From Hoeflea sp. BAL378 (GTDB lineage Bacteria; Pseudomonadota; Alphaproteobacteria; Rhizobiales; Rhizobiaceae): a DNA stretch of 64,000 bases. Below the pieces are notes generated by a model. That model was not told where the DNA came from, ran no database searches, and was given only the letters and a program-made list of their open reading frames with translations. Shown here piece after piece: positions 1 through 7,283 of the stretch. Each line of letters begins with the position of its first letter. The stretch's first letter is position 1. Where the stretch lies: contig NZ_JRJG01000050.1 in the NCBI RefSeq assembly GCF_000759435.1, positions 16,710-80,709 of the forward strand, read 5' to 3'. Both the position numbers and the translations under genes were made by a program.

Positions 1-179
1 ACCCGGGTGCCGACCTCGATCTGGCATTGCAGGAATTCGGGGCTGACCTGGTCGTGCAGTTCCTCAACGCATTGCGCCATCAGCGATTCCGGCGCTGCCG
101 CGAGATCCAGGCTGTCGCGGTCAACGAGCAGGTATTCCTCTTCGACACCAAGGGTGAAGCTGGGTTGCCGGTAGCTCAT
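1..179 (-). CDS. Carboxylate-amine ligase, YbdK/GCS2 family (partial, N-terminus only)
   Basis: The reverse strand reads [20 protein letters not shown] and continues open to the window edge, giving the first 59 or so residues. The [10 protein letters not shown] stretch is the N-terminal signature of the glutamate-cysteine-ligase-2 family (YbdK-like), whose members ligate a carboxylate to an amine using ATP. Known members are about 370-400 residues, so most of this gene lies outside the window. The start is the ATG at 177-179. The gene lies 57 bp downstream of the acetate kinase stop on the same strand, so co-transcription is possible. The physiological substrate cannot be read from this fragment. 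Confidence 0.82.
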   Translation of the reverse strand, partial: MSYRQPSFTLGVEEEYLLVDRDSLDLAAAPESLMAQCVEELHDQVSPEFLQCQIEVGTR

Positions 180-236
180 GGCGGGATTTGACCCGGAAAA
201 TACCGGCAGCGCAAGCCGCCACGGACAGGCCGGCTG

Positions 237-1394
237 TCACAGGAGCCGCGCCACCGCGTGGGCGATCACGAGTTCCTCGTCGGCCCTGACCACGAAGGCG
301 GGCCGCGCACTGCCGCCGGCGGTCAGCCGTTCGGCTCCGGCGGCGTTGGCCGCGGGATCGAGCGCGAAGCCCAGCCAGCCGAGCCTCTCCAGCGCCTTCG
401 CGCGGATTGGCGCGGCGTTCTCGCCGATGCCTCCGGAAAACACCAGCGCATCGATGCCGCCCAGAGCCGCCATCGCGCCGCCGATCTCCTCCACCAGCCG
501 GTCGACATACATCTCGACGGCGAAGGCGGCGTCGGGTCCGCCGCTTGCCAGCAGCGTCCGCATGTCGCCTGAAATCCCGGAGACTCCGGCCAGGCCGCTC
601 TGATGATAGAGCAGTTTCGAGACCTTGTCCGCGTCGCCGCCGAATTGCTCGAGCAGCCAGAGCACCGCGCCGGGGTCGAGCCGTCCGGGCCGCTGGCCCA
701 TCATCAGCCCGTCGAGCGGCGTGAAGCCCATCGATGTCCAGCGGCTCACGCCGTCGATCATGCCGCTGATCGACGAGCCGTTGCCGAGGTGACAGGCCAC
801 CACCCGGCCCCGCGGCAGGCCAAGCTGCGGCAGGGTGGCGGCGACGTGTTCGTAGGACAGGCCGTGAAAGCCGTAGCGGATCAGCCCCTGCCTTGCATAG
901 GCGCGGGGCAGGGCCATCTCGCGCCGGACCGCCGGCACGCCGGCATGGAAGGCGGTGTCGAAGCAGGCGACCTGGAGGACGCCGGGAAGGGCGGCAAGCG
1001 CCGCATCGATGCCCGCCAAATTGTGCGGTTGATGGCCGGGGGCCAGCGGCGCAAGCGCAGCAATGCCTGACCGGACCGCGGCGTCGATCGCCACCGGCGC
1101 GTCGAACTGCTCGCCGCCGTGGACGACCCGGTGACCGACGCCGCCAATGGCGCCCGCGCGCGGCAGGATGACCTGTTCGATCAATCGCGGCAGCAGGTCG
1201 GCGTGGCCCTGATCCGCAGTCCCGAACACGACCGCATCCTGTCCCGGGAGCCGCAGCCTCGGCATCTGGCCGTGCCCGATGGCCTCGACCAGTCCCGACA
1301 TGGTTCGCTCGATCCCGGGCGTGAACAGGGCGAACTTGATCGACGACGAGCCGCAGTTGAGGGCCAGCAGGCTGTCATACGCGCTCTCGGTCAT
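237..1394 (-). CDS. ackA: Acetate kinase
   Basis: 385 residues, a normal length for the ASKHA acetate/propionate kinase family, which interconverts acetate + ATP and acetyl phosphate. The N-terminal phosphate loop LNCGSSSIK (about 12-20), the GHRVVHGG motif with the catalytic Arg, HLGNGSSI, the TSMGFTPLDGLMMGQRPG block and FSGGIGENA near the C-terminus are all present. The frame stays open for 153 codons upstream, but the family N-terminus begins at the ATG at 1394. No phosphotransacetylase gene lies nearby, which is unusual. The gene is divergent from the dihydroxyacetone kinase operon and shares a 390-bp intergenic region with it. Family confidence is high; butyrate or propionate preference cannot be excluded. 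Confidence 0.93.
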   Translation of the reverse strand: MTESAYDSLLALNCGSSSIKFALFTPGIERTMSGLVEAIGHGQMPRLRLPGQDAVVFGTADQGHADLLPRLIEQVILPRAGAIGGVGHRVVHGGEQFDAPVAIDAAVRSGIAALAPLAPGHQPHNLAGIDAALAALPGVLQVACFDTAFHAGVPAVRREMALPRAYARQGLIRYGFHGLSYEHVAATLPQLGLPRGRVVACHLGNGSSISGMIDGVSRWTSMGFTPLDGLMMGQRPGRLDPGAVLWLLEQFGGDADKVSKLLYHQSGLAGVSGISGDMRTLLASGGPDAAFAVEMYVDRLVEEIGGAMAALGGIDALVFSGGIGENAAPIRAKALERLGWLGFALDPAANAAGAERLTAGGSARPAFVVRADEELVIAHAVARLL

Positions 1395-1650
1395 CGGGTC
1401 GGCGTCCTTTCCGCACGAGGAGGTGGCACCCGGTCCGGCGCAGGAGGCGCCGGTTTGGACTGGTGCATCGCAGCTTGCTCTACTGTCTGTTGTGCCGGAT
1501 TGGAAGCTCTGCGCAACCCAAATCCACACTGGTCTGGCGGGTTTGGCGCAAGTGGAATGATCCATCCAACTTGCTGGGCTGCGCCGATGGACACCAGGGC
1601 CGGCGACGATTGCCGGGGCTTCGCAGCTTGGGCCGGCGACCGGATTGCAA

Positions 1651-1678
1651 TGTTTAGTAAAAGCTGGTTCACTAAACA
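1651..1678. promoter_or_regulatory. Inverted repeat, candidate operator between ackA and dhaL
   Basis: Perfect 8-bp arms TGTTTAGT (1651-1658) and ACTAAACA (1671-1678) flank a 12-bp spacer, so the arm centres are 20 bp (about two helical turns) apart. The site is AT-rich in a GC-rich background and lies about 110 bp before dhaL and 257 bp before ackA. This fits a dimeric repressor or activator site; the arms resemble the TTTAGT-type half sites of ROK-family regulators, but that link is inference. Apart from this repeat, I see nothing gene-like in 1395-1786. Confidence 0.5.
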
Positions 1679-1786
1679 AATGACTTAACTTTCGCGGATC
1701 CAGATCCGCCCGGTTCTGTCGCGCAGGAAGGGGAGTTCCTGCAAAAGGCCCGTCACCGGACCGGCCTGTTTTTGGGAGGAACAGCA

Positions 1787-2404
1787 ATGCCTGCGCTGAC
1801 ATCCGACGACTTCCGCGCGCTGGCCTGCGCCATGGCGGCCGCGATCGCGGCAAACGCCCAGCGCCTGACCGACCTCGACAGCGCGATCGGCGACGGCGAT
1901 CACGGCGCCAACATGAAGCGCGGCTTCGACGCGGTGGAGGGCGAGCTCGACCAGATTGCCGCCAAGCCGCTGCCCGATGCGCTCAAGGCCGCTGGCATGA
2001 AACTGGTGATGACGGTCGGCGGCGCGTCCGGTCCCCTGGCGGGCACCTTCTTCATGACGCTTGGCAAGGAACTACCTGAGAATTTTGACCGGGCCGGGTT
2101 CGTCGCGGCCTATGAAAAGGCGGTCGATGCCGTTGCCGCGCGCGGAAAATCCCATGCCGGTCAGAAGACCATGCTGGACGTGCTCTATCCGATGCTGGAT
2201 GTCCTCAAGCAGGGCGGAGACCCCGAGGCGGTCGCGGCGCGCGCCGAAGAGGCGGCGGAGGCGACCATTCCGATGCTCGCCACCCGCGGCCGGGCGTCGT
2301 TTCTGGGCGAACGCTCGATTGGCCACATGGATCCCGGTGCCGCATCGGTTGCCCTGCTGGCGCGGGCCGTCGCCAGGACGTTGACCGCACAGGGAGGTGC
2401 GTGA
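1787..2404 (+). CDS. dhaL: Dihydroxyacetone kinase subunit DhaL (ADP-binding)
   Basis: 205 residues, the usual DhaL length. DhaL holds a permanently bound ADP that is re-phosphorylated by DhaM and passes phosphate to dihydroxyacetone on DhaK. The Mg-nucleotide motif LDSAIGDGDHG is intact, with D31, D36 and D38 as the metal ligands, and GGASGPLAGTFF follows as expected. The start is the ATG at 1787, chosen because GGGAGGA lies just upstream; an in-frame start at 1772 has no comparable site. It is the first gene of a tight plus-strand operon, with dhaM starting 3 bp after its stop. DhaL is cytoplasmic and works in a DhaK-DhaL complex. Confidence 0.95.
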   Translation: MPALTSDDFRALACAMAAAIAANAQRLTDLDSAIGDGDHGANMKRGFDAVEGELDQIAAKPLPDALKAAGMKLVMTVGGASGPLAGTFFMTLGKELPENFDRAGFVAAYEKAVDAVAARGKSHAGQKTMLDVLYPMLDVLKQGGDPEAVAARAEEAAEATIPMLATRGRASFLGERSIGHMDPGAASVALLARAVARTLTAQGGA

Positions 2405-2407
2405 GCC

Positions 2408-2794
2408 ATGAATGTGGGCATTGTCATCGTATCGCATTCACCGCTTGTGGCGGAGGGCGTGGCCGACATGGTCCGCCAGATGGTGGGCGACGAGGTGAGG
2501 CTGGCCTGGTGCGGCGGCGATCCGTCGGGCGGGCTCGGCACCAGCGTCGAGGCGATCATCCAGGCCATCGACAGGGCCTGGTCCGATGCGGGCGTGGCCG
2601 TTCTCATCGATCTCGGCGGGGCGGAAACCAACACGGAAATGGCCATCGAGTTCATCGGCGAGCCGCGGGCGTCGCTGATCGCCATCTGCAATGCGCCCAT
2701 CGTCGAAGGCGCGATCATGGCGGCAACGGAGGCGTCGGGTGGGGCGTCGCTCGCCGCCGTCGTGGCGACCGCCGAAGAACTGTCGCCGCTCTGA
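2408..2794 (+). CDS. dhaM: PTS-dependent dihydroxyacetone kinase phosphotransferase subunit DhaM
   Basis: 128 residues, corresponding only to the EIIA-mannose-like domain. The N-terminus MNVGIVIVSHSPLVAEG carries the phospho-accepting His10, and LIDLGGAETNTEMA is typical of the fold. In Escherichia coli DhaM this domain is fused to HPr-like and partial EI-like domains; here those functions are encoded by the next two genes. It takes phosphate from HPr and hands it to ADP on DhaL. The gap to dhaL is 3 bp. The role is assigned with confidence from motif and context together. Confidence 0.93.
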   Translation: MNVGIVIVSHSPLVAEGVADMVRQMVGDEVRLAWCGGDPSGGLGTSVEAIIQAIDRAWSDAGVAVLIDLGGAETNTEMAIEFIGEPRASLIAICNAPIVEGAIMAATEASGGASLAAVVATAEELSPL

Positions 2795-2817
2795 GCCTGC
2801 TGAAAGGAACCAGTGAC

Positions 2818-3120
2818 ATGACTGCCATGGCGGTTTCGGACGTGATCATCACCAATGAGGTCGGGCTGCATGCAAGGCCGTCGGTGAAACTGACAAAACT
2901 CGCCAAGTCCTTTCCCTGCCGCGTGGAGATCGCCATGCGGGAAGAGGGGCCGTGGATCGATGCCAAGAGCATCGTCAAGGTGATGGCCGCCAAGGCGCCC
3001 AAGGGAACGCGGTTGTGGCTGCGGGCCCAGGGCGAGCAGTCAACCATGGCGGTGGCCGCGCTGACCGCGCTGGTTGAACGCGGATTTGACGAAGGCGGCG
3101 GCCATGACGGGGCCAGCTAG
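2818..3120 (+). CDS. HPr family phosphocarrier protein
   Basis: 100 residues, slightly longer than typical HPr (85-90). The active-site motif GLHARP places the phospho-histidine at H18. The regulatory-serine region (DAKSIVKVMAAKAPKG, S51) is recognisable, but the usual SIMGVM wording is altered, so kinase control through this serine is uncertain. It should carry phosphate from the adjacent EI to DhaM. A GAAAGGA ribosome site precedes the ATG at 2818. Its end overlaps the EI gene by 17 bp, implying translational coupling. Because it sits in the dha operon, it is probably dedicated to dihydroxyacetone phosphorylation rather than the general PTS-Ntr HPr. Confidence 0.93.
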   Translation: MTAMAVSDVIITNEVGLHARPSVKLTKLAKSFPCRVEIAMREEGPWIDAKSIVKVMAAKAPKGTRLWLRAQGEQSTMAVAALTALVERGFDEGGGHDGAS

Positions 3121-4711
3121 GATTTCGGGGCAGGGCGCCAGCGCCGGCTTTGCCCGCGGGCCGGTCCACCTGGCGCGCCGGGGCGGCCGCAGCTACATCG
3201 CCAAATCGACGCCGGAGCAGGAACTGCAGGCGCTGCATCTTGCGGTCGAGACGGCGGCCACTGTCATCGCCTCGGCGATGGGCCAGGTGTCAGGAGATGC
3301 GGCCGATATCCTCGAATTCCAGCTTGCCATGCTGGAGGATGGTTCCTTCACCGAAGCTGCTGCCGGGATCATTTCCTCTGGGGCCACCGCCCCTGTGGCG
3401 TGGACGGTGGTGCTGGATGCCGAGATCGCCGGTTACCAGGCGTCGGAGGACGCCTCCTTCGCGGCCCGGTCGGCGGACCTCGCCGACATCCGCGACAATG
3501 TCCTGTCGGCCCTGTCGGGCGACAGCGCAGCGACAATCCCGCCCGGCGTCATCCATGTCGACGAGGACATCGCCCCGACGCGGTTTCTGGCCCATGACTG
3601 GAGCACGGGCGGCGGCCTGGTGCTGCGCCGGGGCAGCGTGGCCAGCCATGTGGCGATGCTGGCGCGGGCGCGCGGCGTGCCGATGATCGTCGGCATCGGC
3701 GACGGCGCGATCGCCGACGCCGCGGAGGCCCTGCTGGATGGGCAGGCGGGCGAGCTGCTGGTCTCTCCCGATCCTGTGCAGATTGCCGCGTTCAACGATC
3801 GCCGCAGCCTCAGCCAGGCGCTTCAGCGGGATGCGGATGCGGTTGCATCCGACCCCGCCGTCACGCGGGACGGCGAGACGGTCGCGGTGCTTGTCAACAT
3901 TGCCGATCCGGACGATGTCGACCGGATCCCCATCGTTCATGTCGACGGCGTCGGACTGATGCGGACCGAGTTCCTGTTTGGCGGCGAGCGTGGCCTGCCG
4001 GACGAGGACACGCAGCTTGCCGCCTATCGCAAGGTGCTCGCCTGGGCGGAGGGCAAGCCGGTGACGATCCGCACCCTCGACGCAGGCGGCGACAAGCCGG
4101 TCGCGGGCTATACGATCCCGGAAGACAATCCGTTTCTCGGCATGCGGGGTATCCGCCTGTCTCTGGCAAGGCCGGAGGTGTTCCGGGTGCAGATCCGGGC
4201 GCTGCTCAGGGCAGCTCCATACGGGGCGCTCAAGGTGATGCTGCCGATGGTCTCGATCCCGGGCGAAATCGCCCAGGCGCAGGCGATGTTTGCCGAAGAG
4301 GCGGCCGATCTGGCAGGCGCGGGCGTAATCCATAGGATGCCCGAGATCGGCATCATGGTCGAAGTTCCCTCGGTGGCGGTCACGCCGGACCGTTTCGCCG
4401 GCGCGGCGTTCTTCTCGATCGGATCGAACGATCTGACCCAGTATGTGCTGGCGGCGTCGCGGGACAACACGAGGCTCGGCGCGCTTGGCTCGATCGATGA
4501 TCCCGCAGTGCTGAGGCTGATCGCCAATGTGACGCGTTTCGGCGCGGAGAACGGCGTTGAAACCAGCCTGTGCGGCGATGCCGCCAGCGATCCGGAGATG
4601 ACTAGCGTCTTGCTCGGGGCCGGACTGCGCCGGCTTTCGGTGGCGCCGGCGCGGGTGGCGGTGGTCAAGGCGGCGGTGCGGCGCTTCGTGCGCGGGGAGC
4701 AGCCCGGATGA
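3104..4711 (+). CDS. ptsI: PEP-protein phosphotransferase (PTS enzyme I)
   Basis: 535 residues, a little shorter than E. coli EI (575) and without the GAF domain of PtsP. It takes phosphate from PEP and passes it to HPr. The swivelling phospho-histidine lies in RRGSVASHVAMLARARGVP at H182. The PEP-binding barrel motifs are present: GVGLMRTEFLF, IRTLDAGGDKP, NPFLGMRGIRL, GIMVEVPSVAV, FFSIGSNDLTQY and the catalytic SLCGDAASD. The chosen start at 3104 overlaps the HPr stop; an in-frame start at 3074 would overlap further and is less likely. The operon position suggests a private phosphoryl donor for the dihydroxyacetone kinase. Confidence 0.94.
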   Translation: MTGPARISGQGASAGFARGPVHLARRGGRSYIAKSTPEQELQALHLAVETAATVIASAMGQVSGDAADILEFQLAMLEDGSFTEAAAGIISSGATAPVAWTVVLDAEIAGYQASEDASFAARSADLADIRDNVLSALSGDSAATIPPGVIHVDEDIAPTRFLAHDWSTGGGLVLRRGSVASHVAMLARARGVPMIVGIGDGAIADAAEALLDGQAGELLVSPDPVQIAAFNDRRSLSQALQRDADAVASDPAVTRDGETVAVLVNIADPDDVDRIPIVHVDGVGLMRTEFLFGGERGLPDEDTQLAAYRKVLAWAEGKPVTIRTLDAGGDKPVAGYTIPEDNPFLGMRGIRLSLARPEVFRVQIRALLRAAPYGALKVMLPMVSIPGEIAQAQAMFAEEAADLAGAGVIHRMPEIGIMVEVPSVAVTPDRFAGAAFFSIGSNDLTQYVLAASRDNTRLGALGSIDDPAVLRLIANVTRFGAENGVETSLCGDAASDPEMTSVLLGAGLRRLSVAPARVAVVKAAVRRFVRGEQPG

Positions 4712-5130
4712 AACCGCACACCGGCGAAGAGGCGATCCGCGCCTACAAGCAGAAACTGGCCTCGATCGTCGACAGGCGCCCGTCGGGCACGCGCCAGCGG
4801 CTGGCGGATGCGCTCGGCAAGAACCGCAGCTTCGTGACCCAGATCACCAGCCCCAGCTACCTCACGCCCTTGCCGGCGCGGCATCTCCCGGTGATCTTTT
4901 CGGTTTGCCATTTGAGCCAGGCGGACCAGCAGGAGTTTCTGGCGCTCTATCACGCGGCGCATCCGGGACGGGTGGCACGGTCGCCGGCCGGCCGGCGGAC
5001 GCGGCAACTGACCGTCACCGCGCCGGATCTCGGCAGCGAGGAGCGCAACCGCATGTTCGACCAGGCGGTCGCGGATTTCATCCACCGCATGGGTGCGATG
5101 TTCGGCAGCGAAGCGGACGAGGAGGCCTGA
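4708..5130 (+). CDS. Small helix-turn-helix protein in the dha operon
   Basis: 140 residues, start ATG overlapping the EI stop as ATGA. Residues about 28-45 (TRQRLADALGKNRSFVTQIT) resemble a lambda-repressor/XRE-type helix-turn-helix, with the ADALGKNRSFVTQI spacing typical of helices 2-3. The rest is helical and charged with no catalytic motif that I recognise; a MFDQAVADFIHRM helix near the C-terminus could dimerise. It sits between EI and dhaK with no gap, which suggests a job tied to dihydroxyacetone metabolism, such as autoregulation or modulating the kinase. I do not know a characterised family for it, so the regulator role is inference. Confidence 0.72.
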   Translation: MKPHTGEEAIRAYKQKLASIVDRRPSGTRQRLADALGKNRSFVTQITSPSYLTPLPARHLPVIFSVCHLSQADQQEFLALYHAAHPGRVARSPAGRRTRQLTVTAPDLGSEERNRMFDQAVADFIHRMGAMFGSEADEEA

Positions 5131-5151
5131 CGGCCACGAAGGGAGGACAGC

Positions 5152-6153
5152 ATGAAGAAACTGATGAATGGGGCCGAGACGATCCTGGCCGAAAGCCTTG
5201 CCGGTTTCGCCGCCGCGCATGAGGACATCGTGGTGCTGGATCCGTCCGGCAAGTTTGTCCGCCGCAGGGACCTCAGGACCGGCAAGGTCGCGCTGATTTC
5301 CGGCGGCGGCTCCGGCCATGAGCCGCTGCACGCGGGACTGGTCGGCTTGGGCATGCTCGACGCCGCCTGTCCCGGCCAGGTGTTCACCTCGCCCACGCCC
5401 GACCAGATGCTGGAGGCGGCGCAGGCTGTCGAGGGCGGTGCGGGCGTGCTGTTCATCGTCAAGAACTATGAGGGCGATGTCATGAATTTCGACATGGCCG
5501 CCGAGATGCTCACGGACATGACGGGCATCGAGGTCATGCAGCTCGTCACCAATGACGACATCGCGGTCGAGGATTCGCTGTTCACCACCGGACGCCGGGG
5601 CGTGGCGGGAACCCTCGTGGTCGAGAAGATCGTCGGCGCCGCGGCGGAGCAGGGAGTGGGGCTTGCCGATCTCGTGGCGCTGGGCGAGCGGGTCAACCGG
5701 CAGTGCAGATCCTTCGGCGTGGCGCTGATCAGTTGCACGGTGCCGGCCGCGGGCAAGCCGACCTTCGAGCTCGGACCCGGCGACATGGAGTTCGGCGTGG
5801 GCATCCATGGCGAACCCGGCCGCCGTCGGGCGCCGCTCGCCAGCGCCGACGAGATCGCCACGGAGATCTGCGAAGGGATCGTCAAGGAATTCGGCGATGT
5901 CAAAGGCCGGAAAGCGCTGTTGTTCGTCAACGGCTTTGGCGGCACGCCGCTGATGGAGCTCTATGTGATGCACAACAGTGCGCGGCGGATCTTCGAGGCC
6001 CACGGGCTGACCATCGCCCGGTCGCTGACCGGATCCTACGTCACCTCGCTCGACATGGCCGGCTGCTCGATCACGCTGACGCTGATGGACGACGACATGC
6101 TCGCGCTGTGGGATGCCCCGGTGCGGACGGCTGCCCTCAGATGGGGCGTCTAG
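5152..6153 (+). CDS. dhaK: Dihydroxyacetone kinase subunit DhaK (substrate-binding)
   Basis: 333 residues, close to the 330-356 typical of DhaK. It binds dihydroxyacetone covalently as a hemiaminal on a histidine while DhaL-ATP phosphorylates it to DHAP. The GGGSGHEPLHAG motif near the N-terminus and the covalent His in FGVGIHGEPG (H219) are intact, as is NGFGGTPLMELY. A GGGAGGA site precedes the ATG at 5152. It is the last gene of the operon, whereas many species place dhaK first. A GC hairpin without a T-run follows the stop. Confidence 0.96.
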   Translation: MKKLMNGAETILAESLAGFAAAHEDIVVLDPSGKFVRRRDLRTGKVALISGGGSGHEPLHAGLVGLGMLDAACPGQVFTSPTPDQMLEAAQAVEGGAGVLFIVKNYEGDVMNFDMAAEMLTDMTGIEVMQLVTNDDIAVEDSLFTTGRRGVAGTLVVEKIVGAAAEQGVGLADLVALGERVNRQCRSFGVALISCTVPAAGKPTFELGPGDMEFGVGIHGEPGRRRAPLASADEIATEICEGIVKEFGDVKGRKALLFVNGFGGTPLMELYVMHNSARRIFEAHGLTIARSLTGSYVTSLDMAGCSITLTLMDDDMLALWDAPVRTAALRWGV

Positions 6154-6162
6154 GCCGAGGGT

Positions 6163-6185
6163 GAGCGCGTCCGGGTGGCGCGCTC
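6163..6185 (+). terminator. Weak stem-loop after dhaK
   Basis: GAGCGCG (6163-6169) pairs with CGCGCTC (6179-6185) around a 9-nt loop, 9 nt after the dhaK stop. No T-run follows, so it may be an mRNA 3' end stabiliser or a Rho-assisted end rather than an intrinsic terminator. Confidence 0.35.
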
Positions 6186-6309
6186 GTAAGCCCCCGGTCG
6201 GAAAACATGGCAAACTTGATATTCATCAAGGAAACGACCTCGCCGATCAGTCATCTTCCTGAGGGAAATCAGGGAGTTTTGAGGGCTTCGAAGCCGTCAA
6301 GGATTGTGC

Positions 6310-7002
6310 ATGCTGAGCCTGGCCGGGGACAAATATCACCTTTCGCGTTCAACGCTGCTGCGTCTCACATCGGCCATCGGCAGCGCCGCCGTGTTCGGAC
6401 TGCTGGCGGCGCCGGTGCTTCAGGGCGCCTATTGGCCCTCCGCCTTCGCTTTGGCCTTCATCTACGGATTCTTCTTTGTCGGCGGCACCGGCTACCGGAT
6501 CCTCATCGCGGTGGCGCTGCGGGATGGGTCGCGCAAGGCCTCCGCGTCCTGGTCGGGCGCCACCACGGCTTCGGCCCTGGCCGCTCTGGTGGCCGCATTG
6601 CTGCTCCAGCTCCAAAGCGGGCAAGCGGCCTTGCTCGTGCTCGCCGCCTATGCTGTGGCGATCAACATTGCCTACATCCCGGTCAAGTTCGCCTGCGTTG
6701 AGGCAGGCTGCTGCCATGCCCATCGGCGCGACCCGGTCATCATTCGAAATCATGATCTGCGCCATGTCGAGATCATAGCAAGCGCCGTCGTGCTTGCGCT
6801 GGCAACGGCGGCGTTGTGGGCAGGGGCGACCGGCCTGGCCGCTTGTCTCGGCGTGGGCGGGCATCTGGCGATCCGGCTTCTGTCGCGCTGGTCGCGCGAG
6901 CGCATGCCCGGCGCCGGTCTTCAAGACGAAGTCAAGGGACAGGAACTCGTACCGCTGGGGCTGGTCCTTGCCGCGGCCTTATGGATGACGGCGCCATACT
7001 GA
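6310..7002 (+). CDS. Integral membrane protein with a Cys-Cys-His loop, unknown function
   Basis: 230 residues with about six hydrophobic segments, for example SAIGSAAVFGLLAAPVL, FALAFIYGFFFVGG, LAALVAALLLQLQ, ALLVLAAYAVAINIAYI and two C-terminal ones. A conserved-looking loop FACVEAGCCHAHRRD (about residues 136-150) follows the fourth segment. The pattern Cys-x3-Gly-Cys-Cys-His recalls the GCCHG motif in proteins distantly related to prolipoprotein diacylglyceryl transferase, but I cannot establish homology. The next two genes encode exported proteins with lipobox-like cysteines, which would fit a lipid- or thiol-linked role. The ATG at 6310 is preferred over a TTG two codons earlier. The stop is 24 bp before the next gene. 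Confidence 0.65.
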   Translation: MLSLAGDKYHLSRSTLLRLTSAIGSAAVFGLLAAPVLQGAYWPSAFALAFIYGFFFVGGTGYRILIAVALRDGSRKASASWSGATTASALAALVAALLLQLQSGQAALLVLAAYAVAINIAYIPVKFACVEAGCCHAHRRDPVIIRNHDLRHVEIIASAVVLALATAALWAGATGLAACLGVGGHLAIRLLSRWSRERMPGAGLQDEVKGQELVPLGLVLAAALWMTAPY

Positions 7003-7026
7003 ATCTTATTCACAAAGGAGAAAAGC

Positions 7027-7278
7027 ATGAAGACCCACTCAGACAACGAAACTGTCGACCGCTCCCGCCTCAAGCTGCTTGGCGTGCTGGCTGCGGCAGG
7101 CGCATCCGGTGGCTGTAACGCCACGGAACACGGCCGGACAATCGTGGGCGATCATGTCGCGCGGACAGTCGAGGCGAAAAATCCGTTCTCGACCCTTCGT
7201 GGCGTCCAGTCGAAGCCCCTGCCGAGGACAGAGCCCGCAGGCGGTGAAGGCGGCGGCGGGGGCGGAGGTTCGCATTAA
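7027..7278 (+). CDS. Small exported protein with glycine-rich C-terminus, unknown
   Basis: 83 residues. A signal-like segment SRLKLLGVLAAAGASGGC follows DR at residues 11-12, with Cys30 where a lipoprotein signal would be cleaved; SGGC is only a loose lipobox. The RSRLKLLG start resembles a degenerate Tat motif lacking the second consecutive Arg. The middle is polar (EAKNPFSTLRGVQSKP), and the tail is a run of seven glycines followed by SH. It has a good ribosome site (AAAGGAGAAAAGC) and lies 5 bp before the next gene, so it is very likely translated. I do not recognise a family. It could be a small subunit, a secreted cargo or a modified peptide. Confidence 0.6.
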   Translation: MKTHSDNETVDRSRLKLLGVLAAAGASGGCNATEHGRTIVGDHVARTVEAKNPFSTLRGVQSKPLPRTEPAGGEGGGGGGGSH

Positions 7279-7283
7279 GCGTC

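Noticed and set aside
4108..6213. A 701-codon minus-strand frame opposite EI, the HTH gene and dhaK
   Set aside because: Shadow frame; the plus strand holds clear enzymes with intact active sites.
7244..7275. GGC/GGG repeat as a possible simple repeat element
   Set aside because: It encodes the Gly-rich tail of the small exported protein in frame, so it is reported as coding.
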